A DNA stretch of 64,000 nt from Bisporella sp. PMI_857. Lineage: Eukaryota; Ascomycota; Leotiomycetes; Helotiales; Helotiaceae. The position numbers were made by a program, and so were the translations under genes. A model generated the notes under the pieces. The model did not search any database and was not told the origin of the DNA. It saw nothing but the letters and a program-made list of their open reading frames with translations. The stretch is taken from contig JAJSPD010000011.1 of NCBI GenBank assembly GCA_021307315.1, positions 372,001 to 436,000 of the forward strand, in the 5' to 3' direction. Shown piece after piece: positions 1 through 12,559 of the stretch; positions within the stretch are counted from its first letter, which is position 1, and every line of letters begins with the position of its first letter.

Positions 1-738
1 GACTGTATATTTGTAGTGGGTGACTTGTATCCCAGTAGCAGCATTCTTGGGGTAGATCTAAGTCCAATTCAGCCTACGTGGGTTCCCCCAAACGTCAAAT
101 TCGTGGTCGATGATGTGGAGAGTCTTTGGCTGCAACCTTTGGATCATTTTGATTATATACACACGCGGCATATGGCGCCGGCTATCAGAAATTGGCCAGG
201 ATTGATGCAGCAAGCTTTAGAGTACGCTCTATCCTCCCTACCGCATTGTAAAAATGATGCTTATGAATACAGTCATCTCAAACCTGGCGGCTGGTTCGAG
301 GTACAAGAGATTCACCACTACCCGCAGTGCCACGATGGCAGTATCCCTTTGAACTACCCTGTGACGCAATTCTGGGATTCGATAATCGAAGCTCTGGCAG
401 CGCTCGGGGTGGACTTGATGGCAACTCGAGTGCTTGTAGAGGTGATGCGACGAGTGGGATTTGTCAATATCACGATGCGGACATTCTACATTCCAATTGG
501 ACCTTGGCCGAAGAACAAAACTCTGAAAAGAGCAGGCTTGGAATGGAGAACTATCTTGAGCGATGGACTACAATCAACTGCCTTAGGACCCCTAACTAGA
601 GGATTGGGATGGACCAAGGAGCAGGTGGAGGTTAAATTGGTAGAGGTGAGAAATGCATATATGGATGATGGGGTGCATTGCTATATGCCTTTGCACATCA
701 TTTATGGGCAAAAACCCAGAGCGAGTGTGACTAAATGA
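1..738 (+). CDS. LaeA-like SAM-dependent methyltransferase, 3' part
   Basis: Class I methyltransferase of the fungal LaeA/TAM-domain group; these act on unknown substrates, and LaeA itself regulates secondary metabolism. Family landmarks are visible: GVDLSPIQPTWVPPNVKF (acidic end of strand 2 with the family's LSPIQP motif), DDVES and FDYIHTRHM, then HLKPGGWFE. The 5' end is outside the window, so motif I is missing. A 51-nt intron is likely at 222-272 (GTACGC...TACAG); removing it joins ALD to HLKPGGWFE and deletes a 17-residue insert absent from relatives. Because 51 is divisible by 3, the unspliced frame stays open. A second intron may end at 16 (TTGTAG). Stop codon at 736-738. I cannot tell which paralogue this is. 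Confidence 0.82.
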   Translation, partial: DCIFVVGDLYPSSSILGVDLSPIQPTWVPPNVKFVVDDVESLWLQPLDHFDYIHTRHMAPAIRNWPGLMQQALEYALSSLPHCKNDAYEYSHLKPGGWFEVQEIHHYPQCHDGSIPLNYPVTQFWDSIIEALAALGVDLMATRVLVEVMRRVGFVNITMRTFYIPIGPWPKNKTLKRAGLEWRTILSDGLQSTALGPLTRGLGWTKEQVEVKLVEVRNAYMDDGVHCYMPLHIIYGQKPRASVTK

Positions 739-2477
739 CTAATAACGAAAACTTGATCCAAAATTTAAATCCCCATCAAACACCAGCCTCAGTAGTCGGT
801 TAGATGCCTATAAAATAAGTGTTGGTGATTCGGCATTAGAAATTGGGGAGTTCCTGAACGGGGAGTCGCCTCCCTCACAGGCCACGGCCCGCCTGGCTGT
901 CTTGCTGCCACCGGCCTAAATAAGGGATCGCGAACTCCGCCTCAAGTATAAATCCATCGCTATTTCCTACTGCTTTCTCATCGCCCTTCGCTCCTAACTT
1001 CCAGCACGCCTGCCGCAGCTCGCCCCCAAAAGTATGTCGTCTCGGCTTTACCACGACCCTGGGTCCAGCACTATTGCTCGTGTCGCTCCTCGAATATCCC
1101 TTCCCACCACCAGGCCCGCCCTCCAATTTGCGCTCATCCTCGTGTGTTTCCCACCTTCTTCGCCTCTGGTGTTGGAATCTGCCTCATATTGACGACGATC
1201 TTGATTTAGCTCGGCTCATCTCAGACTCGCCGACGGTCTGCGACACGTCCAGCACTTACTGCCAACTCGAGATGCCGGTGCGGGTTCGCTCTCTTCATTA
1301 TCCTTAGCTATCATCTCCACCGGAATCCTCCATTCTCTGCGTACCTGGAATCCGCCAGGCGTTCCACAAGCCACTCTGCCAGCGCTGGCGAGTCGACTGA
1401 TCACAAAGAGATGCAACATGGCTCTTGCACTAGGACGCAGACGTTGCCAAACAACCAGCGATGCAGAGGACCTTCTTTCGTAGTAGTGGTTTGGGGAAGG
1501 AACGAGTCGGCTTGGCTTCACGACGCGGCAACAGGGAAGAGGCGAAGCAGGAAGACCAACAACGGCTGAGTCTGCTGCGCACATGAGCACCCAGCCAGTT
1601 CAAGGAAGGTTTGGTCCTTGATTCTCCCATTTGACAAACGGTCCCCGAGTTCGAGACTGGTTATACGAGATGATTCTAGGTAGTAGCGTGGATATTGCAG
1701 CAGGCGGCTAGAACGGTCGAGGGAGAGCCGGTTAAGCTAGCATGGGTGGGGCGTTTAAGGCAACACATTTTCCTACCTGCTGGAATGTGCCGAGAGAGAT
1801 TCCTTGGCACTTTTAGTGCTCGAGTTTTCTTTTGCGGCAATCACCCTAAGTGGGGTTGCTTGATGAGGAGAGTCTTCGTGGATCCGCCGAAGACTTGTTC
1901 CACAGTAGGACGACGTGCAGCTCGTCCTGATAACCCGACTCGCCTTTTTACGAGAGGCGCTGAAGCACTAAGGCCGGCAATTATAAGGTGGACCTAAGAC
2001 GGCGCGCCTCTTCATCCATCATCGTTTTTCGAGCCTTCCTGACGATCGAGACATGAGGTTGTGATCTGCCAATCCTGTGACCTAGCCAAGTTGAGATGGT
2101 GGCTTGGGGGATTTCTGCATATTAGTGGTGTTTCAAGACCCAGCAGCTTCTGTAAGATTCTGGATTTGAATCATGGCATTCTTACGGAAGGGTAACAGCA
2201 AGGTGACGAGAGTGCAAGGTAGCACGGCATATACAGACTATAGGGCCTGTCTTGAGAGTGTGCAGTACAGCAAGTCTACAAAAGCCTCCAGTTCCCCTTT
2301 TATGCTCTGTACAGTCTACATTCTTCGCCCAGCAATCGGATTTCAAAAGTGCTTTACTGCATTTACTCTATTCTTAAGATGGCTGCGTTGACTTTTGTTC
2401 CTCACGCGCCGAAACTACGGAAGAGCAGGATTTGGAAGCCATCCACTAAATTCATCGCCTAGAAATCCAGACACCTG
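739..2477. other. Intergenic, no supported gene
   Basis: Several short frames overlap on both strands around 870-1630 but none carries a recognisable domain or a convincing start and intron pattern. The 850-1600 part is GC-richer than its surroundings and may be an old relic. No RNA gene seen. Confidence 0.5.
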
Positions 2478-3194
2478 GATGAGAAAATGCGAATCGACCT
2501 CAGCGACTTGCCAATTACAGTGCTGTGCCCTCAGCATTATGGAGGGTGGAAGATGCCCAAGTTTCTAGAGATGATTTGGTCGAAACTCGAGGTATGTGTT
2601 CAGATTCACCTCGCCGCTGTCGCCGTCGATGTCTGATGATATCTAGCAAGCCTCTACTTCCCTCCAGCCTCTATGAGCATTCAAGATGTGGGAAAGCACC
2701 TCAAAACGCTACACGATTCGTCAATCATCATCGGCGATGTCAATGTCCGATTCCGAAATCCCTTCTTCTAAGAGGGAACTGCAGGTCCTACCGACAGACT
2801 CGATGTCTTCACGCAATGGCTAAATACGGCTGGGAGAAACCAAGTGCTCCTACAGACGGACAGCTGCACAGACGTAAAGCCTGTTATACCTCATGGTTCA
2901 GGTTTGCGTTCCAAACTAAATCTCGACCACTGCTTTGTCTCCCAACAGCTGTTAACGAGGGCCAGTCTTCAGCTACTTGACTGCACTCAGATCTCTCTCC
3001 GAACAGACCACTCCTACGTGATACATCTAACGGTGATTGCCGCTGGCCGGGGTGTGAGGGTCGGTTCGTGGATAGACCCTGTCCGTTATCGTTTGCATCG
3101 ACTAAAAGAGAAGACATCGATTGACCAGATTCCGGTGGTCTTGAAAGAGACAATCCGGAAGGCCTATCGCCTAACCCTAGTTGTATGGAACTGA
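2478..3194 (+). pseudogene. Endonuclease/exonuclease/phosphatase-fold relic
   Basis: One frame, broken by stops, reads through most of this stretch and shows endonuclease/exonuclease/phosphatase landmarks in order: SIIIGDVNVRF (the GDxN motif) near 2725-2757, then LDHCFVS near 2920-2940 (the D-x-x-F/L-V-S element), then RTDHSYVIHL near 3000-3030 (catalytic DH). Stops interrupt it near 2625 and at 2769-2771 (TAA where Gln fits), and no good start is present. It could be the nuclease part of a dead non-LTR retrotransposon or a fungus-specific nuclease gene; no reverse transcriptase follows, so this is undecided. Confidence refers to the fold. Confidence 0.5.
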
Positions 3195-4806
3195 GGCTAA
3201 CCCGAGCCAGATTCTGCCTAAAGGATGCTTTCAACTACGCTGGATGATTCAGCGCAACTTAGGCGGGCTCAAGATGATTCAAACCGGTGACAAAACGCAA
3301 TCAACCCTTCTTTGGTAGGATGGCTTCTGATTATATCTGCTTCTTCGGCGATCTCCATGATGAGATATATGGTGACCAGATAAGGAAAGAAGAAAGGGAG
3401 GTAGTCTGATCCATAGTCATCATCGAATAAGATGTTATTATATTGGAAATCCAACACATTTCAGTGCGGATGGCCCAGTCATCTTTTCCCTGAGGACTAG
3501 CCTGCAAGGAGCGTGTTCAAAGATCTGACAAGCTACCAACCAAGCATCTTCATAAACACCGTCACCTAGATCTTCGTTGGCTAGAGCCTCCTGTATTGCA
3601 GCATTCTCACTTTGTCGAAGGGTATAATAGTACTCAAGAGGTGTCGAGAAGGGTCTAACTAGATACCTCCGAAACAGTATGATGTCAAGCTCCGTTGGAG
3701 TGTGCGGTATATCCGGTCATGGAAACAACATCAATGATGGCTACCAGTCCGTTGTATATTATGTTAACTGGTAAAGTAACTCTGTCAATCTGCCGAACAA
3801 TACTGATATTATTAGAGCCGTATGGGCGAAATTATACGCCTCAAAATCCGCCAGCGGATAAATTCACGCAGACGCTTTATACGTTCTCAAATATAAAGGC
3901 GGATACAGGTCAAATTCTGTCAGGGAACAAGATCATGCAAAAAAAGGGGTTGGTTTGATTGTATTGTAAATTGGTTGAATTGAGAGAGAGAGAGAGAATG
4001 ACGTATTAAATACAAGGATGTGATCCCTTGAAAAATTCTTACGCTGAAGGGGAGCACTAGTAGAAGTCGCATTTTCCTTTTCCGCAACTCCCTCGTTACT
4101 TCGACCACCACTTGATCTGATGTTTTCATGTGCCGATAGAATTGAAAGATTTCGGGTTTGCATCGCCGCTTGTGGTGGGAGTTCGGATGATTCAGCTTGC
4201 CTGGATTCCCGTTCGTGGCAAGGCGTGTTAGGGCTGGCCAGGGTAGCCATTTATTCGAAGGTGTTGGCTATGCAGATTGTAGATTGATGGTCCTGTGATC
4301 AGCGTAAACTTATGAGAATATATCTCTCATAGTCCTGGGGATGTTGGCAAAGTTGTCGGACGTGTGGCTGAGCATCAGGGTTCAGAAAACTGCATATTTG
4401 GACTAAGCCTCGTCGTAGGGCTGCAGGGCACGGTTTAGCAACGGTTCCGCGAAGAACCGTGGACGGGTGCACTTTCTCTTAATTTAGTAAATAGCAACAT
4501 CCCGCGAAACTTACTGTCCATTCTGTTGCGTTGTACGTACAATCGCGACCGTGAGAGGTTGCAGGGAATTTGCCACTACAGTAAGGTTACAGACGGAGAT
4601 GCCCATTCAGCCAAGCTATTAAAAGTCTAGTATGCGAAGCTACGTAGGACCAGAAATCCATCTTATTCTTACCGAACACCATCGCTAATCTAATCCAACT
4701 AGTAATATTACAAATGTGCTTAAAACAGTGCTTCCCGCCCACTCAAATTCAAAACTCGATCTATACTTAAATAACGTTTACAATTAGACCTTGCCTAATA
4801 ATTCGC
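3195..4806. other. Intergenic, no supported gene
   Basis: Only short overlapping frames without recognisable domains. A GA-dinucleotide run lies at about 3979-3997. Nothing else stands out between the nuclease relic and the 3' end of the receptor gene on the minus strand. Confidence 0.5.
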
Positions 4807-6186
4807 TTACTTGAAAGGGCTTGATATATTGAAGACTCCGCGCCACATGTTCCAAATGTGTTCGTTGAAGCCGTAAACAACTGCATCTGCAAACCCTTGG
4901 ATAACGATGCAGGACTTATCAACCGTGCCAATTGCGAATGGTGCTGCTTTGTTTGTCGTAGCTTCTGAGTTTTCAAGGTCAGCACTTCTCATTCTGGGAA
5001 TATCTCAATCTTTGCTTACGGTAAATTCGAATTGCAGTCGGAACAGTCCAGATGATTATATAGACTAGGGGATAGGTCATCATCTGGTATGAGATCTACT
5101 AAAATCAGTCTGGTGCGAGATGAACGCCTATAGTTTGTGGAATATACCCTTTTTAGAACAGGAGATGTTTGGCCGATCCTTGTATGCGTAGTACGGACTC
5201 TTCCTATTTCACAGCCGTCCTCTCTACTTGAAGAGATGTTGAAAGACGTACTAGGTCTGTTTCGACTGGTAGAAAATCCAGGTTGTAGATTCTCTGCGGC
5301 ATCTTCGCCGAAAGATATGAATCGATTGTGAGCTCTGTGGATCAAAAAGTAGAGGCGTATGTAGAGACCCAGAATAATAATGACGATGGTCCATCTTGGG
5401 ATGAAGTTGACAAAAAGTCGAACTCGATCACTAGTGAACCAGCACCCTGCAGTAATGAGTAAATAATTTCGTAAAAAGCATTATGGATTGAACTTACAGG
5501 CCCCGATATCACCATATCCTACAATGCCCAGGCCCAATGCCGCCCATAAAATAGAAAAGAACCACGGAAGCAGCCAGATAACGATCCTATGTTCCTGAAT
5601 CCAAGTTGACTGGCGCTTGTGGTCTGACAGAATTAAACTGCAAGTTCTCCGAGTAAGCAATTACTTCGTTAAGAAAAGAAATAACATACATACTAGGTAC
5701 AGACGGCAATGGCAAGAACCCAGTAGTCGGCTTTCAGAATGTTAGTACCTGAAGTAACATCAAACTCTAGTCGACTTACTTTGAACAACAAACACCTGTA
5801 TCATAAAACCATTGAAGCTACAAAACACTTTTTGGTTCTCGACACCAATGGACAAACCAGATAGATTCATTAATGCGGAAGATAGGAAGTTGATGGCCAT
5901 CCAAAAGTCACTGATAGCAAGGCCCCTTCCAGAGTTAGAAATGTCCTGCTATTGATTGGTTGAGTCTGCCTCGACTTACAGAATAAGCTGATGGCGGAAG
6001 CTTCTCAGAGGCTTGAACAGCTTGGTTAATCAGAAATCGCGTCCAATAGTGTTGATCATAATAACTAACTGCAAAACTTAGCAGAATCCATCCGGCACCG
6101 ATGGCTGAAATGATTGCTACCGCTACTATAACTGCATGGAGAACTTTGTTTTCATGACTTGTTGATGGCGCGGATAAAACCGTCAT
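4807..6186 (-). CDS. Seven-transmembrane GPCR, Git3/CAR-like fungal family
   Basis: Predicted plasma-membrane G-protein-coupled receptor of the nutrient/cAMP-receptor-like fungal group. Eight exons join into an uninterrupted 337-residue protein: 6186-6070, 6020-5980, 5925-5780, 5730-5694, 5637-5498, 5446-5148, 5095-5020, 4964-4807. All seven introns are 49-56 nt, GT-AG, most with CTAAC/CTGAC-type branch sites. Landmarks in order: GAGWILLSF (TM1), SFRHQLIL+GLAISDFWMAINF (loop 1, TM2), QTDYWVLAIAVCTY (TM3), WFFSILWAALGLGIVGYGDIGAWCWFTSD (TM4 and loop 2), VNFIPRW (TM5), a Ser/Thr-rich loop 3, ISYQMMTYP...WTVPTAIRIYQ (TM6) and VIQGFADAVVYGFNE (TM7). Each junction was fixed by restoring a family motif. 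The ligand is unknown. The exons are short enough that an ORF scan misses the gene. The start at 6186 has an in-frame stop upstream; an extra 5' exon is not excluded. Confidence 0.88.
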
Positions 6187-8159
6187 ATTTTCCGATACTG
6201 TTAAGTTAATGCATTTGCTAACGTTGAAGAATAATTGCTCTCGGAAAGCTTTTACAAAGTTTATATGGAATGGAGGTACCAGAGAGAATACTATCCCTTA
6301 TCTCGAATGTTTGCTTTGTTCGGAGATATTCTACCGTACCCCAGCTTATCGCGCTGCGCGCTGGGTAGAAAAAGCAATTATAGCTTCAGGTTCACCAGGG
6401 GTTGGCGACTCTTATCTTAAGATCAGGGAAAGAGCAACCACGTTATCAGATAGTGGCTGAAGCACGTTTGATTGCATAGAAGGGGTGCACTAAAGCGGTT
6501 TGATGATGGCTCTACCGCGGTTGATGCATTGCACGCGCTCATATCAAAAGATAAGGGTAGCACATTCCCGAAGCAATTCCCCAAAGGACTGTTAAACCAA
6601 GAGAGAGAAGAGCACACACTAAAATGGTCTAATATTAAATGCTGGAATATTATCTGTAGAGAAATGGAAATTCAATAATATAAGCAAACGAGTAGGCGAT
6701 ACGATCCTATCAACACTATCGATAAACATATGGAATTTTCTTCCAGAATTAATTCTGACCATCGGACACGATTTCCGTAGGACAAAAATATCTGATGATA
6801 CTAATAACAGTTCATTTACTTGCATAAACAAGATGCAGACCTCCTGGACCTGATCTTTTGATATACGACACGGGACAGCGTTGAACGATTTCCGCGGACG
6901 CAAAAAAGCGACAGGGGCCAGACGAACAGATGTTGGAACAATGCCTCCCCACTTTTCCGACTCTGATTAAGGCTGTTGGTACGAGTGAATAGCACCCCGC
7001 GACGCACGGACCACATGGGCATATACCCTGGTACGTAGCAATGGACTTGGAAGAATGAATCAAGAACAAGCCAACCACCTACAAAGAGCATACTAGCACT
7101 GCGCGGAGATCGCGGTGCTACATGCCCCGTGGGTAACCGACTTAAGCAATTGCAAGTTATCAGACACCAAGAAGTATCACTCAGAAAGTGATACAAACAG
7201 GTAGACTTGTCGAAGTTGTCGAGCAAGAAAGAGTATGTATTAGTCTGTGTGTTATGACGAGAAACAACTCACTGCATGAGTTGTCCATAGTCATAATTTG
7301 AAAGCTTGTCGCCTGCGAAAAGCTTTTATGTTATTCCATTGAGATGCTGCCTGAGGACGCTTTGACTGCCAAAGCTGATATTTATCTATCAGATGGCTGT
7401 CTACCACCCGAGGATCAATGCTTTGGGGACATTGATATATAACGCACAACGCCGTCCTTTGCGGTACTTCGCTAAACAGCACCAACGCGAATTCTGGCAC
7501 GGCGCAACTAGCGATGGGGCAACGAAAATTACAGCCAGGGAGCAGTGATAGATGGCCAGAGCCGAATACTGTGCTTTGTAGGAATGCTACCGACAAGGGT
7601 ATAATAGAGATGAGCAATTTGCAGGCAAAACCAGTAAAAGTGGCCAAGAATGGGAGGAAAGGAGCCTCTAATTTGAGGGTATGTAAGTGTACGTGAGAGA
7701 AAGAAGAAGAAAATATACCATGTGTCGAACGAACGTACAAAATAAATAGGTTTGTGTAGATTTTTCCTTCTTAGTTGAACGTGCAAGGCCGCTACGAGGA
7801 GACAGGGCGGGATGCTTCTAGCCTAGCTCTCGTACTCATCATGGGCATAACTTGTACCATGGGAAGTACTCAGAAAGCTTATGGTGTATGGACGGCCTTG
7901 GTGCTGTATGACTTGGCCCTGAGGCTGCATGCTGTGACTTTGATGCTGTCTGTCAAGCTATATGCTCCCTTAATGTGTTGAAAAACCAGTTAGATGAAAG
8001 TTGTGACATAAGCTAGTGAGTACTAATAGACGGCCACAAACCCTTGGTACACCACTCACGATGACTTTCACGCCAAGCCTAACATGATAAGATATAATAT
8101 ATAACAACGGTCCTAAATTGAATTGCGCTCCCGTTCATATAATCACACATCGCCTAGCA
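6187..8159. other. Intergenic with a dispersed repeat, no supported gene
   Basis: Region upstream of the receptor gene. Frames at 6209-6678 and 7291-7740 show no domain I recognise. It contains one copy of a dispersed repeat (6960-7205, listed separately). The promoter of the receptor gene should lie just after 6186, but no clear element is seen. Confidence 0.45.
6960..7205 (+). repeat. Dispersed repeat, copy 1 of 3
   Basis: About 245 bp shared with 8930-9145 in the same orientation: both carry CACGGACCACA, AACCACCTACAA, GCATACTAGCACTGCGC and CCCCGTGGGTAACCGACTT. The first ~110 bp also recur inverted at 62607-62720. No terminal repeats are recognised, so the class is unknown. Confidence 0.7.
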
Positions 8160-8729
8160 TCATTGCGCCAGCGTCCAATTCCGCATCTTCGACCAGGTAA
8201 CCAACGTTTCCTCTGCGCTTGCGACTTCTGCCTCTGTCGTTTTGCTCAACGGTGCCAGGAAAGGTACAGTTTCTTGCTTAGTTCTATCATAAGCCGACTT
8301 TATATCCATCCAAGCCGAGCCGTTTGCAGCCATAAGGAAGTTCCTTCGCTCTATTTCGTGCAAAGGGCCAACACCCGTGGGCCAAGAATCGCCGAAGAAG
8401 CCAGAGAAGATAGAATGGTCGTCGTGCCTTGTGCAGACGAGGCGGCGAATATATGGTATTAGAGAGATTGCTTGGGGATGGCCTTGTAGGACCTCTCTCA
8501 AGGAAGCAGCAGGCCGATTAAGGGTGACCTGTTGCATAGAGCTGGCAGTGCTAGGCGAGTTGGCAGGAGTCCAGGATAGTACCGGAAATTCCATTCGCTG
8601 GCATGGTAACTCGATATTAAGCGACGCACAGAGAACTTGTACTGCTGTAGTGTGCTGCGCATGATCAAGAAAGTAGCAGAGGCAGGATTGGTATTGAGGA
8701 TACCATTCTAGGAAGTCAAATGATGACAT
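8160..8729 (-). CDS. Conserved hypothetical fungal protein, 189 aa
   Basis: A single uninterrupted frame of 189 codons from ATG (8729) to TGA. Segments such as FDFLEWYPQYQSC, YFLDHAQHT, SLIPYIRRLV, VGPLHEIERRNFL and a C-terminal EEtLVTWSKM look like a conserved fungal family; I recall relatives annotated loosely as Ilp (apoptosis inhibitor)-like, but that label has no functional weight. No signal peptide, membrane segment or catalytic motif is evident. The neighbourhood is intergenic sequence and repeats, so context gives no function. The absence of stops in an otherwise decayed region suggests a real gene. Confidence 0.6.
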   Translation of the reverse strand: MSSFDFLEWYPQYQSCLCYFLDHAQHTTAVQVLCASLNIELPCQRMEFPVLSWTPANSPSTASSMQQVTLNRPAASLREVLQGHPQAISLIPYIRRLVCTRHDDHSIFSGFFGDSWPTGVGPLHEIERRNFLMAANGSAWMDIKSAYDRTKQETVPFLAPLSKTTEAEVASAEETLVTWSKMRNWTLAQ

Positions 8730-11700
8730 TGGGCTAGGTTTGATAAAGGATCCGCTCTTTTCTCGTTCTAGAGACCCAGGGCAATGCTACACCCCGAGAC
8801 CAGTTGAGATGATGACGAAGAACGAGTGTTTCGGCGATAGAAAAGAGCGTTCACTAAAGCAGCGACGAGAACCTGGTTTGGCTATCGAATCTCGAAAGGA
8901 GATTGTTGGTATGCAGCCAAAGTCACGTCAATCACCCCGCGGTGCACGGACCACACGGATGATTATAGCTCTTGTACGTCGATTAGAACTCAGAAGAATC
9001 ATACAAGAACAAGTTAACCACCTACAACGAGCATACTAGCACTGCGCAGAGATCGCGGTGCTATGTGCCCCGTGGGTAACCGACTTGAGCAATTGCAAGT
9101 TATCAAACCAAGAAGTATCACTCACAAAGTGACACAAACACAAGGATCCTCGACTGTATTTATACATTTCACACTAACCTCGGCATTGTGTATAGCCCCA
9201 AAAATTTGGCCTATTTCAGTAACTCATGGCTACAGTGTTGATGACGGTGTGGATAATCAAGCCTGCCCGCACATGCGTAATAAATGGAGCCGCAACGGTT
9301 CTGCAGACACAAAAACTTAGGGCTGAGTGTCAACGGTGAGGTTCAGCTGGAATTTTCGGGGGGGTACAGAGTAAAACCGCGCCAGTTAGTTACCCCACAT
9401 AAAATTAAGCGTGCCAACAAAAACCAACATCTGAGATGCCCGGAGCTGAAATTAAGATTCGCCACACAGCTTCAACGCGGCATACAATCACGCTAACTTG
9501 TGTCTCATGTTGTACCACAGATCAGCGTGGACCAGTCTACTCCAGCATATCTTCACCGCTCCCTATACCAAAGGGTTCACAGATCAATGCACTCTTGATC
9601 TAACCCTTGCATGCTGCTGCTATTGCTTTTGAGCCAAGTAGCGCTTCTCCACTTGTTGGCTCCTCTCAGCTCAGCGCCTTCTTCACAACAGCCCAAGCTC
9701 CTCATCCTCGCTAGACCTTGATCCGTGACAGAAACGACAGATTCTATTTTCATCAAAATGGAACTTCGGCAATGTGATCCGGAAGGAAGCGCCATTATAG
9801 TATTTGCTGAAGCTCGGCAGATATCTGCAAATAATGAAGTCGAGGGCTGCTTTAAGAGCTGTCTCATACCAGTTAAAGAGGGCTTGGTAGCCAATGATAT
9901 TGTCACAATATAAGGCGCAATAATACTTCAACAAGTGCATTTACTTTTGTCACAGATGTGCTACGCATTCTATCAAGTACCGGCATAACCCATTATCTTC
10001 TTGTGAGAGGCAACAGAAAGACCTCACGTCGATGACTGATAGCCGCCATTCCTTGGTGTTGGAGGCTAAATTTTAACAGGTCGTCACTGGTGGATCTCGC
10101 TCGTTCTTCACTAACTAAGGCATGTTTTCGTGAGCGAGGACAGGCGACAGGACGCAAGGGGAAAGGCGCGGAACTACTCAGAATCGAGATTCACCATTTG
10201 CCTAATAGATCAATTTTCATTAGCTAAATAAGCTATTTGCGGAAATTAGTAAGGGAATACGGCCTAAACAACTACAATGGAATTAATATACCGATGTTTG
10301 ACAAACTTTGTGAAAGATCTAGCCTATTTAATAGGCGAATCCATCAGTAAATCGCAGGCTCTCTTGGCTGACCTCGCCCTAGGAACTATACGTAATGTTA
10401 CTCAGGCGATTTCCTATTTTCCAGTCAGGCTCCTTTAATCAAGCACTATAGAGTTCGAAAAGCTATTCACAAATACCTTAAGGATACAGAGGAGAGTGGG
10501 CTTCCCAAGCAAGCGATCCTGATGGAACGAAGACGAATATGAGATCACCCATCCTCGGCACCAAAGCGGAAGTCAGAGGCCAATGGACATGAGCTGGCTC
10601 GCTCAAAGCGTCCGAGATTCTGACATTTATCAAACCTGTTTTCGACGCAGCAAAAAGCGATATGCTCTTGAAAGCCCTCCAATCTGTTTTACGAGAGAAC
10701 CGAGGTCAATTCCGTTCCTCATAGCAGGACACAGCCATTCGCGTCTTGAGTGGGTTCCTTAGAGTGACGTACTCCGCCTCTACAGTGCCGTTTGCGACTC
10801 TTTTTTGATTAGTTGAACCCCATGCTACAGCGCCTTTCACCATCATCACTACTTGGCCACTTGTCGATTTCTATCGACCTCGTCGCCTGTCCAATCAGAG
10901 CTACTGTAAGTTCGGAACGTATCACTTCCCGACCTATATAAGTTGCCCCATTGGCTAACTTCGCCATAAATAGGGCACTATTTGAAAACAGCATCGAAGT
11001 TTTCTGAACAGCAACATTATATTGACTTGATTTTGCTTGCTGGGTATAAGCTTAGTGAACCTGCCCTTGTCTTATCGAATTGTCGCGAGAGAAATAGCTA
11101 ACAATATATCAACATAAGTCTTAGAATCGTCCACTTTTCATTGCTATGCCAATCGTCCCTATCTGTATAAGTTTCATTCCACCTGCATTAATTTCACTAA
11201 ATTGGTTGTTACCGTTTCTTTCTCGACTTAGTTCCAGGTTTTTAACATCAACGCTAACTTCTTGACTAACTATAATCTTCAAACGTCTGCGTTTCAACTA
11301 ACTGTATTTCAGAAGTACTATCCAAAGCGGCTCTCGGGAGAGTTTTAGGCTTTTCACTCGATAGCTTACTCCAGAGCCTCAGATTTAAAGCCGCCTTAGC
11401 ATAAGCTTTTGGTACTTCTGCCGGCATCGAAATATCTAATGGCTCCCTCAAATTCCTTTTCACCCTCCTTGGAAACTTCCCTAGACGCATTGGACTCTTT
11501 AAAGCTTTTGCATCATCTCTGATACTTAATCTCTTATTCAGAGTCGGTCCAATTTCCTAATGAATCTTACGTGCAAAGCGTTCATGATCTGGGCTGTGTC
11601 TAAATATATACTGTTGCGTCTTAAGAAGCTAAGAAAAGTGAACCCGAGTTTAAGGCTTTGAGCACGGAACTGGATAGGCACAATAATTCGAAATGTGATG

Positions 11701-12047
11701 ATCGTTGCTTGAGCTGGCTTTGCGTCCCCGCCGGATCCATAGCAAAGTGCTAAGATCGGTCTTCCGATAAAGAAAGCATCGGCGAAGAACAGGTTATTGA
11801 TTTCTTCTCTCAATCCCAACAGCGTATTATACAACTGTATAGTGAAGCTCTGTTCCTGTTTCGTGATTTCAGAGCTTTTTAACTTCTTTTTCAGGAACTT
11901 AAAGCATGTTGTAACAAAAAAGCCATCTAGCAGAAACAGATAAGCGATTTGCCAGCTGTTCAAGTTGTCAATTAGCAACCGTATAGTAGGAAGTTGGTTT
12001 CTGGCATCTTTACGGACAATAACGTCGAAGCTACTACGGACGCTCGC
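8730..12047. other. Long gene-poor stretch with one dispersed repeat
   Basis: More than 3 kb with only short frames on both strands. A copy of the dispersed repeat lies at 8930-9145. The minus-strand frames at 11266-11978 are AT-rich and unlike any family I recognise. No RNA gene or terminal repeats seen. Confidence 0.45.
8930..9145 (+). repeat. Dispersed repeat, copy 2 of 3
   Basis: Diverged copy of the repeat at 6960-7205, same orientation, matching best over AGCATACTAGCACTGCGC, GATCGCGGTGCTA and CCCCGTGGGTAACCGACTT. Function unknown. Confidence 0.7.
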
Positions 12048-12288
12048 TGTAACTCAAGGCGAACAGGGATCTCGATCCGTAGATCTCAGAAGAGGGACTC
12101 AAAGGTGCGAACAACTATCAATTGTTATAACGAGGAGAACAAGCTACAGATAGAAGAAGGGAAGGAGAGGAGTGCTTTATATGCAGGAGGCTGGCCAGGG
12201 GCCGGTGTAAGCGAACCCTATGGTGTCAGGGGCCGAACCCTAAAAGGCCGAGCCTCAAGGGGGCTTTAAGCGAGGTAGGGCCGTGACA
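12048..12288 (-). mobile_element. Solo LTR, family A
   Basis: Starts TGTAACTCAAG and ends GGGCCGTGACA, the inverse of the family A LTR. It lacks three bases near the outer end compared with other copies and has no matching 5-bp flanks, so the original target duplication has been lost or the copy is rearranged. Confidence 0.85.
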
Positions 12289-12559
12289 ACAACCTAGCAT
12301 TACAATAATACAGCTCTTTACAGGCTTGCAAGCTAATCGAAAGTTGTAATTTACAATAATACGTAATTTTGATTTCCTACAGCTGTATAGTGTATTAGCT
12401 GTGAAGCTTTGCATGTTCTACAAGCTATCAACCAATCAAAAGCGCTGTAGGTAAATAACACGTGACTCAACGAACCTCGAGCTTGCGAGAAGCCATAACC
12501 TAGTTTGAAGTAGTAGAGGTCGGGTAAAGCGACCGGAGCGCTGATAAACCCGGGCTGAG

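Noticed and set aside
1216..1590. Possible Zn2Cys6 motif (SKCWTCRRPS) on the minus strand
   Set aside because: Only two of six cysteines in pattern, and the frame ends soon after.
6209..6678. Overlapping plus-strand frames upstream of the receptor gene
   Set aside because: No domain, no intron signals and no agreement between frames.
11538..11978. 146-codon minus-strand frame
   Set aside because: AT-rich, no recognisable domain, surrounded by decayed sequence; open length alone is not enough.
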